Assembly: GCF_003815015.1 (NCBI RefSeq)
Contig: NZ_RKRE01000002.1
Coordinates: 372,001-436,000 of the forward strand
Length of the DNA stretch: 64,000 nucleotides
Source: Thermodesulfitimonas autotrophica
GTDB taxonomy: Bacteria > Bacillota > Desulfotomaculia > Desulfotomaculales > Ammonificaceae
Reading direction: 5' to 3'
This document shows positions 45,022 through 51,608 of this stretch, piece after piece (the first letter of the stretch is position 1; each line of letters starts with the position of its first letter). The notes under the pieces were generated by a model, which saw only the letters and a program-made list of their open reading frames with translations, was not told where the DNA came from and ran no database searches. The translations under genes and the position numbers were made by a program.

Positions 45022-47106
45022 CTAAAATGCCTTCTTAACCTTGACAAAAGCCTCAAAAAGAGCACCAGTATGGCTCCCATAACCAAACTTATCGAAGAGG
45101 CCCCTCAAGAACTTGGCTTCGTTGAGCCCTTTGCCGAATGACCTCGTTTTAACTGGAACCTCATTTTCAAACCCGCGATACATAAAGACAACCTCAGGAT
45201 GTATAAAGGGCGTGACCTTGGCACGGATTCTGCCTGTGTAATCGACAGAGGAAACCTCAACAAAGTCACCATCCCTTATCCCAAGCCTTTTTGCAGCCTC
45301 ATCGTTGATCCACAGCTCGTTTTCTGGAATTATCTCGTTTAGATACTTGTTGTTGTGCGTCTGCACATGAGTATGAACAGCCACCCTTCCAAACACCAAC
45401 CTGAACTCACCCTCTTTTGGCGTGGGTGGTTCTTTGAATGGATAGAAGTACGGAACATCCCTCTCCTTCATCTTGCTTGAGAGGATCTCAATCTTGCCCG
45501 AAGGTGTCTTGAACTTAAGCTCATCCTTGTTCCATATGACAGGGTCCTTGCATAACGAAACCTGGCCCGTCTTGTCAAAGTCCTCAATCTTTATTCCAGT
45601 ACCTGCAAGTTGGTAGTTCCAGATATCCTCTATGGTTTCGTACGGTAGGTACTCTCCAGCCCCCATCTTTTTGGCAAGTTTTACAAATATCTCCCACTTT
45701 GGCTTTGTATCATAAAGTGGTGGAATAGCCTGTCTCCGCATGATTAAAGTTGGTTTTACTCCCCTCTGAAGCCCAATGATGTCATCTCTTTCAAGATATG
45801 TTGACTCAGGCAATATCACGTCAGCATACCAACCTGTAAGTGAGTAGTTCACATCTACGTCCACAATTAAATCAAGGTTTGCGATAAGCTCCTTGATGTC
45901 TGCATCAGGTAGCCCTGCAAATGGATCGTATCTAACTACGAATAGAGCCTTAATAGGATATGGCTCTTGAGTCTTTATTGTCTTAAAGAGATGAAGTGCA
46001 TGTCCTGCACCGTCATATAGGAAACCTGGGGGAAGTTCTGCCTCAAGCCTTTTGTGTTCTGGGGCTGGTATTCTGTCAAGGAGGCTGTTCAGCGGCTTAG
46101 CACCAACTTCCTTGGGTGACTTCGCAAGAAGAAGTCCACCTTTTTGTTCGATACTTCCAAGAAGCGCATTAAGAATAACTATAGCCCGGGCATTATAAAA
46201 GTAATCCATATAACGTCCTGCAAACCATCCTGGGTAGAGGATCACCCGGGGTTTGTCAGCCGCAAGTTGTCTTGCAAGATCTATAATTTCATATGAAGGG
46301 ATGCCTGTTTGCTGTTCTGCCCACTCAGGTGTGTAAGGCTTTATGAAGTCTTCAAGATCACTTAAACCAGAGACATACCTGTCGACGAAACTCCGATCGA
46401 AAAGGTTTTCCTTTAATATCACATGAATTAGTGCAAGGTTTAATGCATAATCGGTTGCAGGTCTGATCATCAAAAACTTAGTTGCCTTAGCAGCAGTCTT
46501 CGTAACCCTTACGTCGATATAAGTTAACTTTGCCCCATTTTCAAGGGCCTTGATAATGTTATTTACCTCTCTTACAGCCAATGCCTCAAAAGCATTCCGC
46601 CCGTAGAAGACAATGTGCTTCGTATTAGCAAAGTCATATCCTATCTCCGGTCTTGCATACCCAAGCAAACTTTGATATGCAAGATCAACATTCTTTCTGC
46701 AAAAATCATCATGACTAAAGTAATTAGGAGAACCTATCGAACGCAAAAAGGCACGCTGGATCTCTCCGAACGGCCCCGTTCCACGATCAACAAGGGCTAT
46801 AGCCTTTGCACCATACTGATCCCTTATTTTTGTCAGGGACTCTGCGATGTAATCGAATGCTTCATCCCAGGTTGCCCTTCTCCACTGTCCTGAACCCCTC
46901 GGTCCCGTCCTAATCATCGGATACTGAGGTCTCTGAGAATCATAAACAAGTGCCACCCCGGACGAGCCTTTGGCACAGAGGGCCCTCTCTATGCCAGGCA
47001 CATACGGATTTCCTTCTACCCAAGTGATCCTTCCGTCAGTAACCTCAACCCTTACAGGACATCTTACAGAGCACATCCCACATACACTGAAGACCGACTT
47101 TTTCAT
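45022..47106 (-). CDS. cytoplasmic molybdopterin oxidoreductase (PsrA/PhsA-like)
   Basis: 694 residues; bis-MGD family with an N-terminal [4Fe-4S] domain (Cys9, Cys12, Cys16, Cys44) and a probable Mo-ligating Cys136 in HDDFCRKNV. Later domains include YADVILPESTYLERDD and the C-terminal cofactor-closing domain near 570-690 (HTHVQTHNNKYLNEI). The Cys-Arg at the Mo site, not Sec/Cys-His, argues against formate dehydrogenase. Unlike usual PsrA/PhsA it has no twin-arginine signal, so it should stay in the cytoplasm, on the side of the complex I arm. GAGGAGG ribosome site. Substrate unknown; polysulfide, thiosulfate or a related sulfur/oxyanion is likely for the family. Confidence 0.9.
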   Translation of the reverse strand: MKKSVFSVCGMCSVRCPVRVEVTDGRITWVEGNPYVPGIERALCAKGSSGVALVYDSQRPQYPMIRTGPRGSGQWRRATWDEAFDYIAESLTKIRDQYGAKAIALVDRGTGPFGEIQRAFLRSIGSPNYFSHDDFCRKNVDLAYQSLLGYARPEIGYDFANTKHIVFYGRNAFEALAVREVNNIIKALENGAKLTYIDVRVTKTAAKATKFLMIRPATDYALNLALIHVILKENLFDRSFVDRYVSGLSDLEDFIKPYTPEWAEQQTGIPSYEIIDLARQLAADKPRVILYPGWFAGRYMDYFYNARAIVILNALLGSIEQKGGLLLAKSPKEVGAKPLNSLLDRIPAPEHKRLEAELPPGFLYDGAGHALHLFKTIKTQEPYPIKALFVVRYDPFAGLPDADIKELIANLDLIVDVDVNYSLTGWYADVILPESTYLERDDIIGLQRGVKPTLIMRRQAIPPLYDTKPKWEIFVKLAKKMGAGEYLPYETIEDIWNYQLAGTGIKIEDFDKTGQVSLCKDPVIWNKDELKFKTPSGKIEILSSKMKERDVPYFYPFKEPPTPKEGEFRLVFGRVAVHTHVQTHNNKYLNEIIPENELWINDEAAKRLGIRDGDFVEVSSVDYTGRIRAKVTPFIHPEVVFMYRGFENEVPVKTRSFGKGLNEAKFLRGLFDKFGYGSHTGALFEAFVKVKKAF

Positions 47107-47129
47107 AATCTACCTCCTCAGAAATACAG

Positions 47130-47402
47130 TTCCCCACTATCTTGTGACCGTACTCAAGACGGCTCCCAATGATGGAGGCCATTATGATCAGGGTCTCGAC
47201 GTTGCGGTTAGCCTCTCGCCCTGGCCTTGGCCGCCTGAATGAGGTTGTTGATACCCTCCAGGATGCCGTTGCTGACGCAGGACTCGAACCAGTTGAGAAT
47301 GCCGTCCCAGTGGTCTTTGACGGTGTAGGCCGCCTGGATCATGGGCACCAGCTTCGAGTGCGTGGCCCAGTAGTACCAGCGCTTCAGGAATTCCTCGCCC
47401 GA
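47130..47402 (-). pseudogene. C-terminal fragment of an ISL3-family transposase
   Basis: Minus-strand translation gives EEFLKRWYYWATHSKLVPMI, a DHWDGILNWF stretch and SNGILEGINNLIQAAKARARG, the DDE C-terminal signature of ISL3 transposases. An in-frame TAA at 47208-47210 arises from what looks like one extra A; the expected continuation (RNVETLIIMASIIGSRLEYG) resumes in the next frame. The N-terminal three quarters are missing. It lies just upstream of the molybdoenzyme gene. Confidence 0.8.
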
Positions 47403-47739
47403 AGAAAGAAATAACTTTCACGCTCTTTCCCACTCTGTTTCCTTTCCAGGTCGATTTTAATACGCCATAAAACTGGAAAATGTCCCGGAGCAGACGGAAA
47501 ACTGTCCCGTTCCCGACGCTGTTATGTCGCCCGGCCGACAGCCGGCCCAAACTTACCTCACCGGCGGAGGAAGGATTTTACCCCCCAGCGTAGTAGTATA
47601 GTTTTATGGTAGGGTAGTTTTGTGAATATTTTGTAAATAAAGTCACAGAAAAGAGAGCAGGATCACCAGAAAATCTTACCGCCCAACCGCAGAGGGAACT
47701 TCCCTGCTTCTTTAAGCGGGCGAAAGGAGGTGAAATCCC
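47403..47739. other. intergenic region holding an operator array and AT-rich promoter region
   Basis: No gene is supported here; the longest open frames have no recognisable content. It contains the three-site array at 47481-47540 and, further right, an AT-rich stretch with a possible -10 box (TATAGT, 47597-47602) ahead of the Crp/Fnr gene. A TGTGA and a TCACA occur at 47631-47660 but 17 bases apart, too far for a standard CRP site. Confidence 0.5.
47481..47540. promoter_or_regulatory. array A: three TGTC-N8-GAC(G/A) sites at 22-bp period
   Basis: Sites at 47481-47496 (TGTCCCGGAGCAGACG), 47503-47518 (TGTCCCGTTCCCGACG) and 47525-47540 (TGTCGCCCGGCCGACA). Starts are exactly 22 bases apart, about two helical turns. 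The third is a perfect TGTCG-N6-CGACA palindrome, the form bound by CooA-type Crp/Fnr proteins. It lies about 200 bases upstream of the Crp/Fnr gene and about 375 upstream of the divergent molybdoenzyme-nuo operon. Confidence 0.7.
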
Positions 47740-48423
47740 GTGGCCGAAACCGCGAAGGACCTGCTCCAGGGCGAACCGCTCTCGCTAAACGAGCGGGAGA
47801 AGGAACTCGTCCGCAAATCGGGGGTGACATTAAACTACCCCAAAGGGCACATCATCTTTGCCGCCGAAGAGATCGCCGACCGCGTCTACCTTATCGAAAA
47901 GGGTTGGGTTAAGATTTACCGTCTCTCGGCCGACGGCCGCGAAGTCACGGTGGGCAGCATCCGCAACCCCGGGGAAATGATGGGCCTTGCGGAAACGCTC
48001 TACCACGGGAAGCGGACCTGCTTCGCCGGCGCCATCTCGGATGTAACGCTTGTGGTGGTCACCAAGAAGGACTTTCTTGAGTTGCTCACCGACGAGCACT
48101 ACTTTTCACTTAAGGTGGCCAAGCTCCTCGCCGCCCGGATGCGGGAGGCGGAAGCTATGGTCCACGAACTGGTCTGCTGGCAGGTTCCGGGCCGCCTGGC
48201 GCTGCTGCTGCTCAAGATTGGCGAGCGGTGCGGCATCGAGGAAGAGGACGGCATTAAGATTAAACTGCGCCTGACACACGAAGAGATAGCCGGCATGATC
48301 GGGACCACCAGGCAGACCGTCACCTCCCTGCTTAACACCTTCAAGAAGGAAAAATCGATCAACCTCGAGGGTCGAGAGATTAAAATCCTCGACCCGAAGA
48401 AGCTCGCCAGCTGGATCGTTTAA
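47740..48423 (+). CDS. Crp/Fnr-family transcription regulator
   Basis: 227 residues, GTG start with AAAGGAGGTGA. N-terminal cyclic-nucleotide-binding-like domain (about 20-140: FAAEEIADRVYLIEKGWVKIYRLSADGREVTVG), dimerisation helix, then winged helix with recognition segment MIGTTRQTVTSLLNTF. The Arg-Gln at the start of that helix matches CooA (SSRQTTS), not CRP/FNR, consistent with TGTCG-type sites on both sides of the gene. The CooA heme Cys-x-His is absent and no FNR Cys cluster is seen, so the signal is unknown. It probably controls itself and the downstream permease. Confidence 0.92.
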   Translation: MAETAKDLLQGEPLSLNEREKELVRKSGVTLNYPKGHIIFAAEEIADRVYLIEKGWVKIYRLSADGREVTVGSIRNPGEMMGLAETLYHGKRTCFAGAISDVTLVVVTKKDFLELLTDEHYFSLKVAKLLAARMREAEAMVHELVCWQVPGRLALLLLKIGERCGIEEEDGIKIKLRLTHEEIAGMIGTTRQTVTSLLNTFKKEKSINLEGREIKILDPKKLASWIV

Positions 48424-48463
48424 GTAACCACTTTCAGCTGTAAAATTCCCCCCGTAATTGCGG

Positions 48464-48498
48464 AGACCGCCCGGAAGGTAGGCGGTCTTTTTATTTTT
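48464..48498 (+). terminator. rho-independent terminator after the Crp/Fnr gene
   Basis: AGACCGCC, 9-base loop, GGCGGTCT, then TTTTATTTTT. The T-run abuts the first site of array B. Confidence 0.9.
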
Positions 48499-48557
48499 GT
48501 CGCTCAACCGACATCGTGTTGTCTACCGTTTGACAATAATTCGTCTCACGGGCGACA
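48498..48557. promoter_or_regulatory. array B: three (T/C)GTC-N8-GACA sites at 22-bp period
   Basis: Sites at 48498-48513 (TGTCGCTCAACCGACA, perfect TGTCG-N6-CGACA), 48520-48535 (TGTCTACCGTTTGACA) and 48542-48557 (CGTCTCACGGGCGACA). Starts are exactly 22 bases apart, the same as array A. They lie between the regulator's terminator and the permease genes, so the second operon is the likely target. Confidence 0.75.
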
Positions 48558-48694
48558 ACATGTGCCGTTTGAGAGATGATACCCTAAGAATGGGTGCACG
48601 TGCTCACAAGCGCAAGGGAGGTGAAAAAACAAAGATAACGCCGCAAAACTCTGCCGTCTCACAACCACTGTTCAATAGGGAGGGAAAAGAAGGA

Positions 48695-49903
48695 ATGAAG
48701 CGTCTGTGGCTTTTGGCAGTCGTGGTCCCGCTAGTGTTGGTCTGCTTTCTTTTTCCGGGGCGCGGCCTTGCGGCGGACACCGTAACGATACAGGTTGACA
48801 AGACCACGCTCCAGAACGGCGGCACCATCACCGTCACCGGCACGGCCCCGGCAGGAAAGCCCGTCTACCTTGAACTTTACAGCGAAGACAGAGTGCGGGC
48901 CTCTTATTTCGACAATAAGAAGGACCCCAAAACCGGCAAAATTCCCTATATCCTCTACATGACGAAGGAGATGCCGGCCTACTACAAGATTTTTGTTCCC
49001 GTAGAGAAAAAGGCCGAACTCGACCGGATCAAGCAGCAGGGAAAAGACTGGAAGTACTCCGAAGCGCTGAAGCAACTCGGGGCAGACGTGGCCTACAGCG
49101 CTCCTGCCAAGATCAGCATCGACCGGTACCAGGCAAGCATTATGGCGAGCATCATTGGGTCGCGCGGTAAGCTCCTGCCCCCGCTGAACGAAAAGGAGAA
49201 CAAAAAGCGTTCGATGCAACTCGCCAAGGCCCGCTTCCGGAGCCCCGGCAAGCTGCTGGCGGCCGCGGTTGAAACCAGCCCCGACGGCACCTACAGCGCG
49301 AAGATAACCATCGAGAAGGGCTCCCCGCCCGGCACGTATAAGATAGTGGCGGTAGCCGGCAAAAAGCTCAAGAGCGAACCGGTAACCATCGAAAACCGCA
49401 TCAGCTTCCCGATGGTTTACCTAAATAATGCCGGCACCAGCGTCAATCTCTTCGGACCCTTCCTCCTGACGTTGGCTATCGCCACCTTTGGCGTCCTGAT
49501 GGGTGCAGGCGGCGGGTTCATCCTTAACCCGCTCCTGGTTTCGCTCTGGCCGCTCCCCCACACGGTAGTGGCCGGTACGGTGATGCCCACCGTCCTGTTT
49601 TCGCAAGCTTCCGGTATCTACAATTATTCGAAGATCAACTTTATCAACTGGAAACTTGGTATCACCCTTGGCCTGGCGATGGTCGCCGGCGGCTTTATCG
49701 GGCCCAAGCTCACCGAGTTGATCACTCTCGAACAGTTCAAATTCATCTTCGGCTGGATCCTCCTGGTCCTGGCAGCGCTGATGCTCTGGCAAACGACTCC
49801 CGCCTACCTCGAAAAGAACAAGAAGGAACAGGCGATCCTCAAGGAGTTCAAGAAGCGCGCCGAGGAAGCCGCCAAGGCCAAGCAGGCCAAGAAGGAGGGG
49901 TAA
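48695..49903 (+). CDS. TauE/SafE-type permease, N-terminal half, with secreted-side domain
   Basis: 402 residues from the ATG at 48695. The frame is open upstream but the ribosome site (AGGGAGG and AAGGA) and a clear signal peptide (about 1-27, cut after GLA) set this start. Residues 28 to about 240 form an extracytoplasmic beta-rich domain (TLQNGGTITVTGTAPAGKPVYLELY; SPPGTYKIVAV). Then four transmembrane helices with GVLMGAGGGFILNPLL, one repeat of the TauE/SafE fold, and a Lys/Ala-rich cytoplasmic tail. TauE/SafE proteins export sulfite or organosulfonates. The second repeat is the next gene. Confidence 0.85.
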   Translation: MKRLWLLAVVVPLVLVCFLFPGRGLAADTVTIQVDKTTLQNGGTITVTGTAPAGKPVYLELYSEDRVRASYFDNKKDPKTGKIPYILYMTKEMPAYYKIFVPVEKKAELDRIKQQGKDWKYSEALKQLGADVAYSAPAKISIDRYQASIMASIIGSRGKLLPPLNEKENKKRSMQLAKARFRSPGKLLAAAVETSPDGTYSAKITIEKGSPPGTYKIVAVAGKKLKSEPVTIENRISFPMVYLNNAGTSVNLFGPFLLTLAIATFGVLMGAGGGFILNPLLVSLWPLPHTVVAGTVMPTVLFSQASGIYNYSKINFINWKLGITLGLAMVAGGFIGPKLTELITLEQFKFIFGWILLVLAALMLWQTTPAYLEKNKKEQAILKEFKKRAEEAAKAKQAKKEG

Positions 49904-49906
49904 GGG

Positions 49907-50296
49907 ATGCGGATCGAGTTCTGGGGACAGGAATTCAAAGTAAACGTGGTTGCCGGCTGCATCGGTAGCTTCCTGATCGCCGTTGTCTCCTCAATGTTCG
50001 GCTTCGGCGGCGGGCCCTTCATGGTGCCGCTGCTAACCGTGGGGCTCGGCCTCCCGATGTACGTGGTGGTGGGCAGCTCGCTGTTAGCGATCTTCTTCAA
50101 CACTCTGATGGGAACCGCCCGCCACTACATGTTCGGTAACTTTGACCTGATTCTCTTCCTCATCATGTTCCCCGCCGCCCTCTTAGGCGGCTATATCGGG
50201 CCGCAGATCGCCAAGCGCGTAAGCCCCATAGTAGTGAAAAGGATCGCGGTAGCCGGTCTTCTCCTCCTGGCGCTTAACCTGCTGGGTGTCTATTAA
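49907..50296 (+). CDS. TauE/SafE-type permease, C-terminal half
   Basis: 129 residues, four transmembrane helices, with the repeat motif SMFGFGGGPFMVPLLTVGLGLPMYVVVGSSL and AALLGGYIGPQIAKRVSP. It starts three bases after the preceding half and supplies the second repeat of the usual eight-helix TauE/SafE permease. The two products must pair to give a full transporter. No stop-codon decay or frameshift joins them: each has its own start, so the split looks functional. Confidence 0.85.
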   Translation: MRIEFWGQEFKVNVVAGCIGSFLIAVVSSMFGFGGGPFMVPLLTVGLGLPMYVVVGSSLLAIFFNTLMGTARHYMFGNFDLILFLIMFPAALLGGYIGPQIAKRVSPIVVKRIAVAGLLLLALNLLGVY

Positions 50297-50315
50297 ACTG
50301 TAAAACTCGCGCGCA

Positions 50316-50359
50316 TCAAAAAAAGCCCCTGGTCGCCGGTAGACTTGGCGCCCAGGGGC
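50316..50359 (-). terminator. terminator of the His-rich gene (possibly bidirectional)
   Basis: AGCCCCTGG...CCAGGGGCT stem with GGCGCC-type inner pairs. On the minus strand it is followed by seven T; on the plus strand by a weaker CTCATTTTT. It could end both the permease and the His-rich transcripts. Confidence 0.75.
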
Positions 50360-50425
50360 TCCTCATTTTTGCTCTCTGTTACGTCAAGTTTCAACCTGGC
50401 GCTGCTACTAAATCTTCCCTGCCGG

Positions 50426-50647
50426 TTAGTGCGGGTGTTCGTGTTCTTCTGCGTGGTGGTCGTGATCGAGATGCAGGTGGCTATGATCCCCGTCCGCAGG
50501 ATGCACATGTTCGTGCGTATGGGTGACCGCAGGGTGAACGTGCTCGTGCTCGTGCACTAAGTTCCCGTGCCGGTGGGGGTGCGAGTGGCGCACCTCGGGA
50601 TGGGTGTGCTCGTGAACGTGCCCCCCTTGCTTCTGACAGTGTGGCAT
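50426..50647 (-). CDS. histidine-rich metal-binding protein (73 aa)
   Basis: 73 residues, 26 of them His (36%), mostly as HxH pairs with Glu, Asp, Val and Pro (HEHEHVHPAVTHTHEHVHP), plus one Cys at position 4. AGGAGGTAAGACCT precedes the ATG, an excellent ribosome site, and a terminator follows, so this is a real gene. Such proteins bind Ni, Zn, Cu or Co (Hpn/SlyD-tail-like). No metalloenzyme assembly gene lies beside it, so the metal is open. Confidence 0.8.
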   Translation of the reverse strand: MPHCQKQGGHVHEHTHPEVRHSHPHRHGNLVHEHEHVHPAVTHTHEHVHPADGDHSHLHLDHDHHAEEHEHPH

Positions 50648-50799
50648 AGGTCTTACCTCCTCCGTGGAAGTTTTGCCGCTCTCCGTAAGCGGCTTAATTT
50701 ACTTCCAGGATACAACACGTGGCGCCCAAAAACAAGCCGGGGGCCCCAAAACTCTGGTAACATTTTTGGCGCTAAACCTTAGCACCGGCCACGCGGCCC

Positions 50800-50874
50800 T
50801 CAGGGGGAAAAGAGGTACCAGAGCACCACCAGGCCCACCAGACCTGCAATCAGGAGGAAAAGCTTCCAGTTCAT
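50800..50874 (-). CDS. 24-aa single-helix membrane micropeptide
   Basis: An open frame encodes MNWKLFLLIAGLVGLVVLW plus YLFSP: Met-Asn-Trp-Lys then one hydrophobic helix and stop. AGAGGGG lies eight bases upstream of the ATG. It lies between deoC and the His-rich gene in the same direction. Composition is that of a genuine small membrane protein, but length makes chance possible. Confidence 0.4.
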   Translation of the reverse strand: MNWKLFLLIAGLVGLVVLWYLFSP

Positions 50875-50906
50875 TTTTATACCCCTCTCGGTCATTTGTT
50901 GCTAAG

Positions 50907-51599
50907 CTACAAGCACCGCCCTTTTTCGCCCCATTCTTGCATCAGCCGGACACCGGAACTCGTCCCGATCCGGTTGGCTCCTGCAGCAATCATCCGGAGG
51001 GCCGTCGCCAAATCGCGGATACCTCCCGCCGCCTTCACACCGAGCTTGTCCCCAACAGCGGCACGTAGCAAGCGGACATCCGCTTCGGTCGCACCGCCTG
51101 GCCCAAAACCGGTGGACGTCTTCACAAAATCCGCGCCGCACGCCACGGCAAGCCGGCAGCCGAAACGCTTTTCTTCTTCTGTCAGAAGCGCCGTTTCAAG
51201 AATCACCTTGATCACGGCCCCTGCCGCAACGGAACGGGCGGCGCTTATCACCCGCCGCAGCTCGTCCTCAAGATAGGTGGCGTCTCCTTCCTTGAGGGCA
51301 CCTAAATGAGGCACCAGATCAAACTCTACCGCCCCGTCGCGCGCCGCCTGCTCCGTCTCGGCAACCTTCGTAGTTATACTTGTCGCCCCGAGGGGAAAAC
51401 CGATCACGGTGCAGACCTTAACCCCGGAGCCCACTAACTCCCGTACCGCTAACGGTACGTAGGCAGGGTTCACGCAGACGGCCCCGAAGCCCCACGCGAC
51501 CGCCTCAGCGCAGAGACGGCGGATGTCGCCGCGCCGCGCGTCGGGTTTGAGGAGCGTATGGTCGATCATCCGGGCGAATGTTTCCCGCGTCAGTTCCAT
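50907..51599 (-). CDS. deoC: deoxyribose-phosphate aldolase
   Basis: Cleaves 2-deoxyribose-5-phosphate to glyceraldehyde-3-phosphate and acetaldehyde. 230 residues, TIM barrel. Starts MELTRETFARMIDHTLLKPDA; the catalytic Lys pair is in VIKVILET and FVKTSTGFGPGGAT; AGGIRD and GTSSG complete the phosphate site. Directly follows ddl after nine bases. Confidence 0.97.
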   Translation of the reverse strand: MELTRETFARMIDHTLLKPDARRGDIRRLCAEAVAWGFGAVCVNPAYVPLAVRELVGSGVKVCTVIGFPLGATSITTKVAETEQAARDGAVEFDLVPHLGALKEGDATYLEDELRRVISAARSVAAGAVIKVILETALLTEEEKRFGCRLAVACGADFVKTSTGFGPGGATEADVRLLRAAVGDKLGVKAAGGIRDLATALRMIAAGANRIGTSSGVRLMQEWGEKGRCL

Positions 51600-51608
51600 A
51601 GCCGCCCC

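Noticed and set aside
45022-47106. Annotation of the molybdoenzyme as formate dehydrogenase
   Set aside because: The Mo-ligand context is Cys-Arg, not the Sec/Cys-His of formate dehydrogenases; overall motifs resemble PsrA/PhsA.
47475-47509. Direct repeat GGAAAATGTCCCG / GGAAAACTGTCCCG read as possible IS21-type terminal repeats
   Set aside because: The repeats fall within the 22-bp operator array, which explains them better; no IS21 transposase genes are present.
47188-47550. Minus-strand frame of 120 codons across the transposase region
   Set aside because: The ISL3 signature is in a different frame; this frame is a shadow with no recognisable content.
47631-47665. CRP-type TGTGA...TCACA ahead of the Crp/Fnr gene
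   Set aside because: Half-sites are 17 bases apart, not six, so they do not form a CRP/FNR palindrome.
50345-50560. Plus-strand frame opposite the His-rich gene
   Set aside because: Complement of His codons gives a Val/Met-rich shadow; no ribosome site, and the terminator lies within its 5' part.
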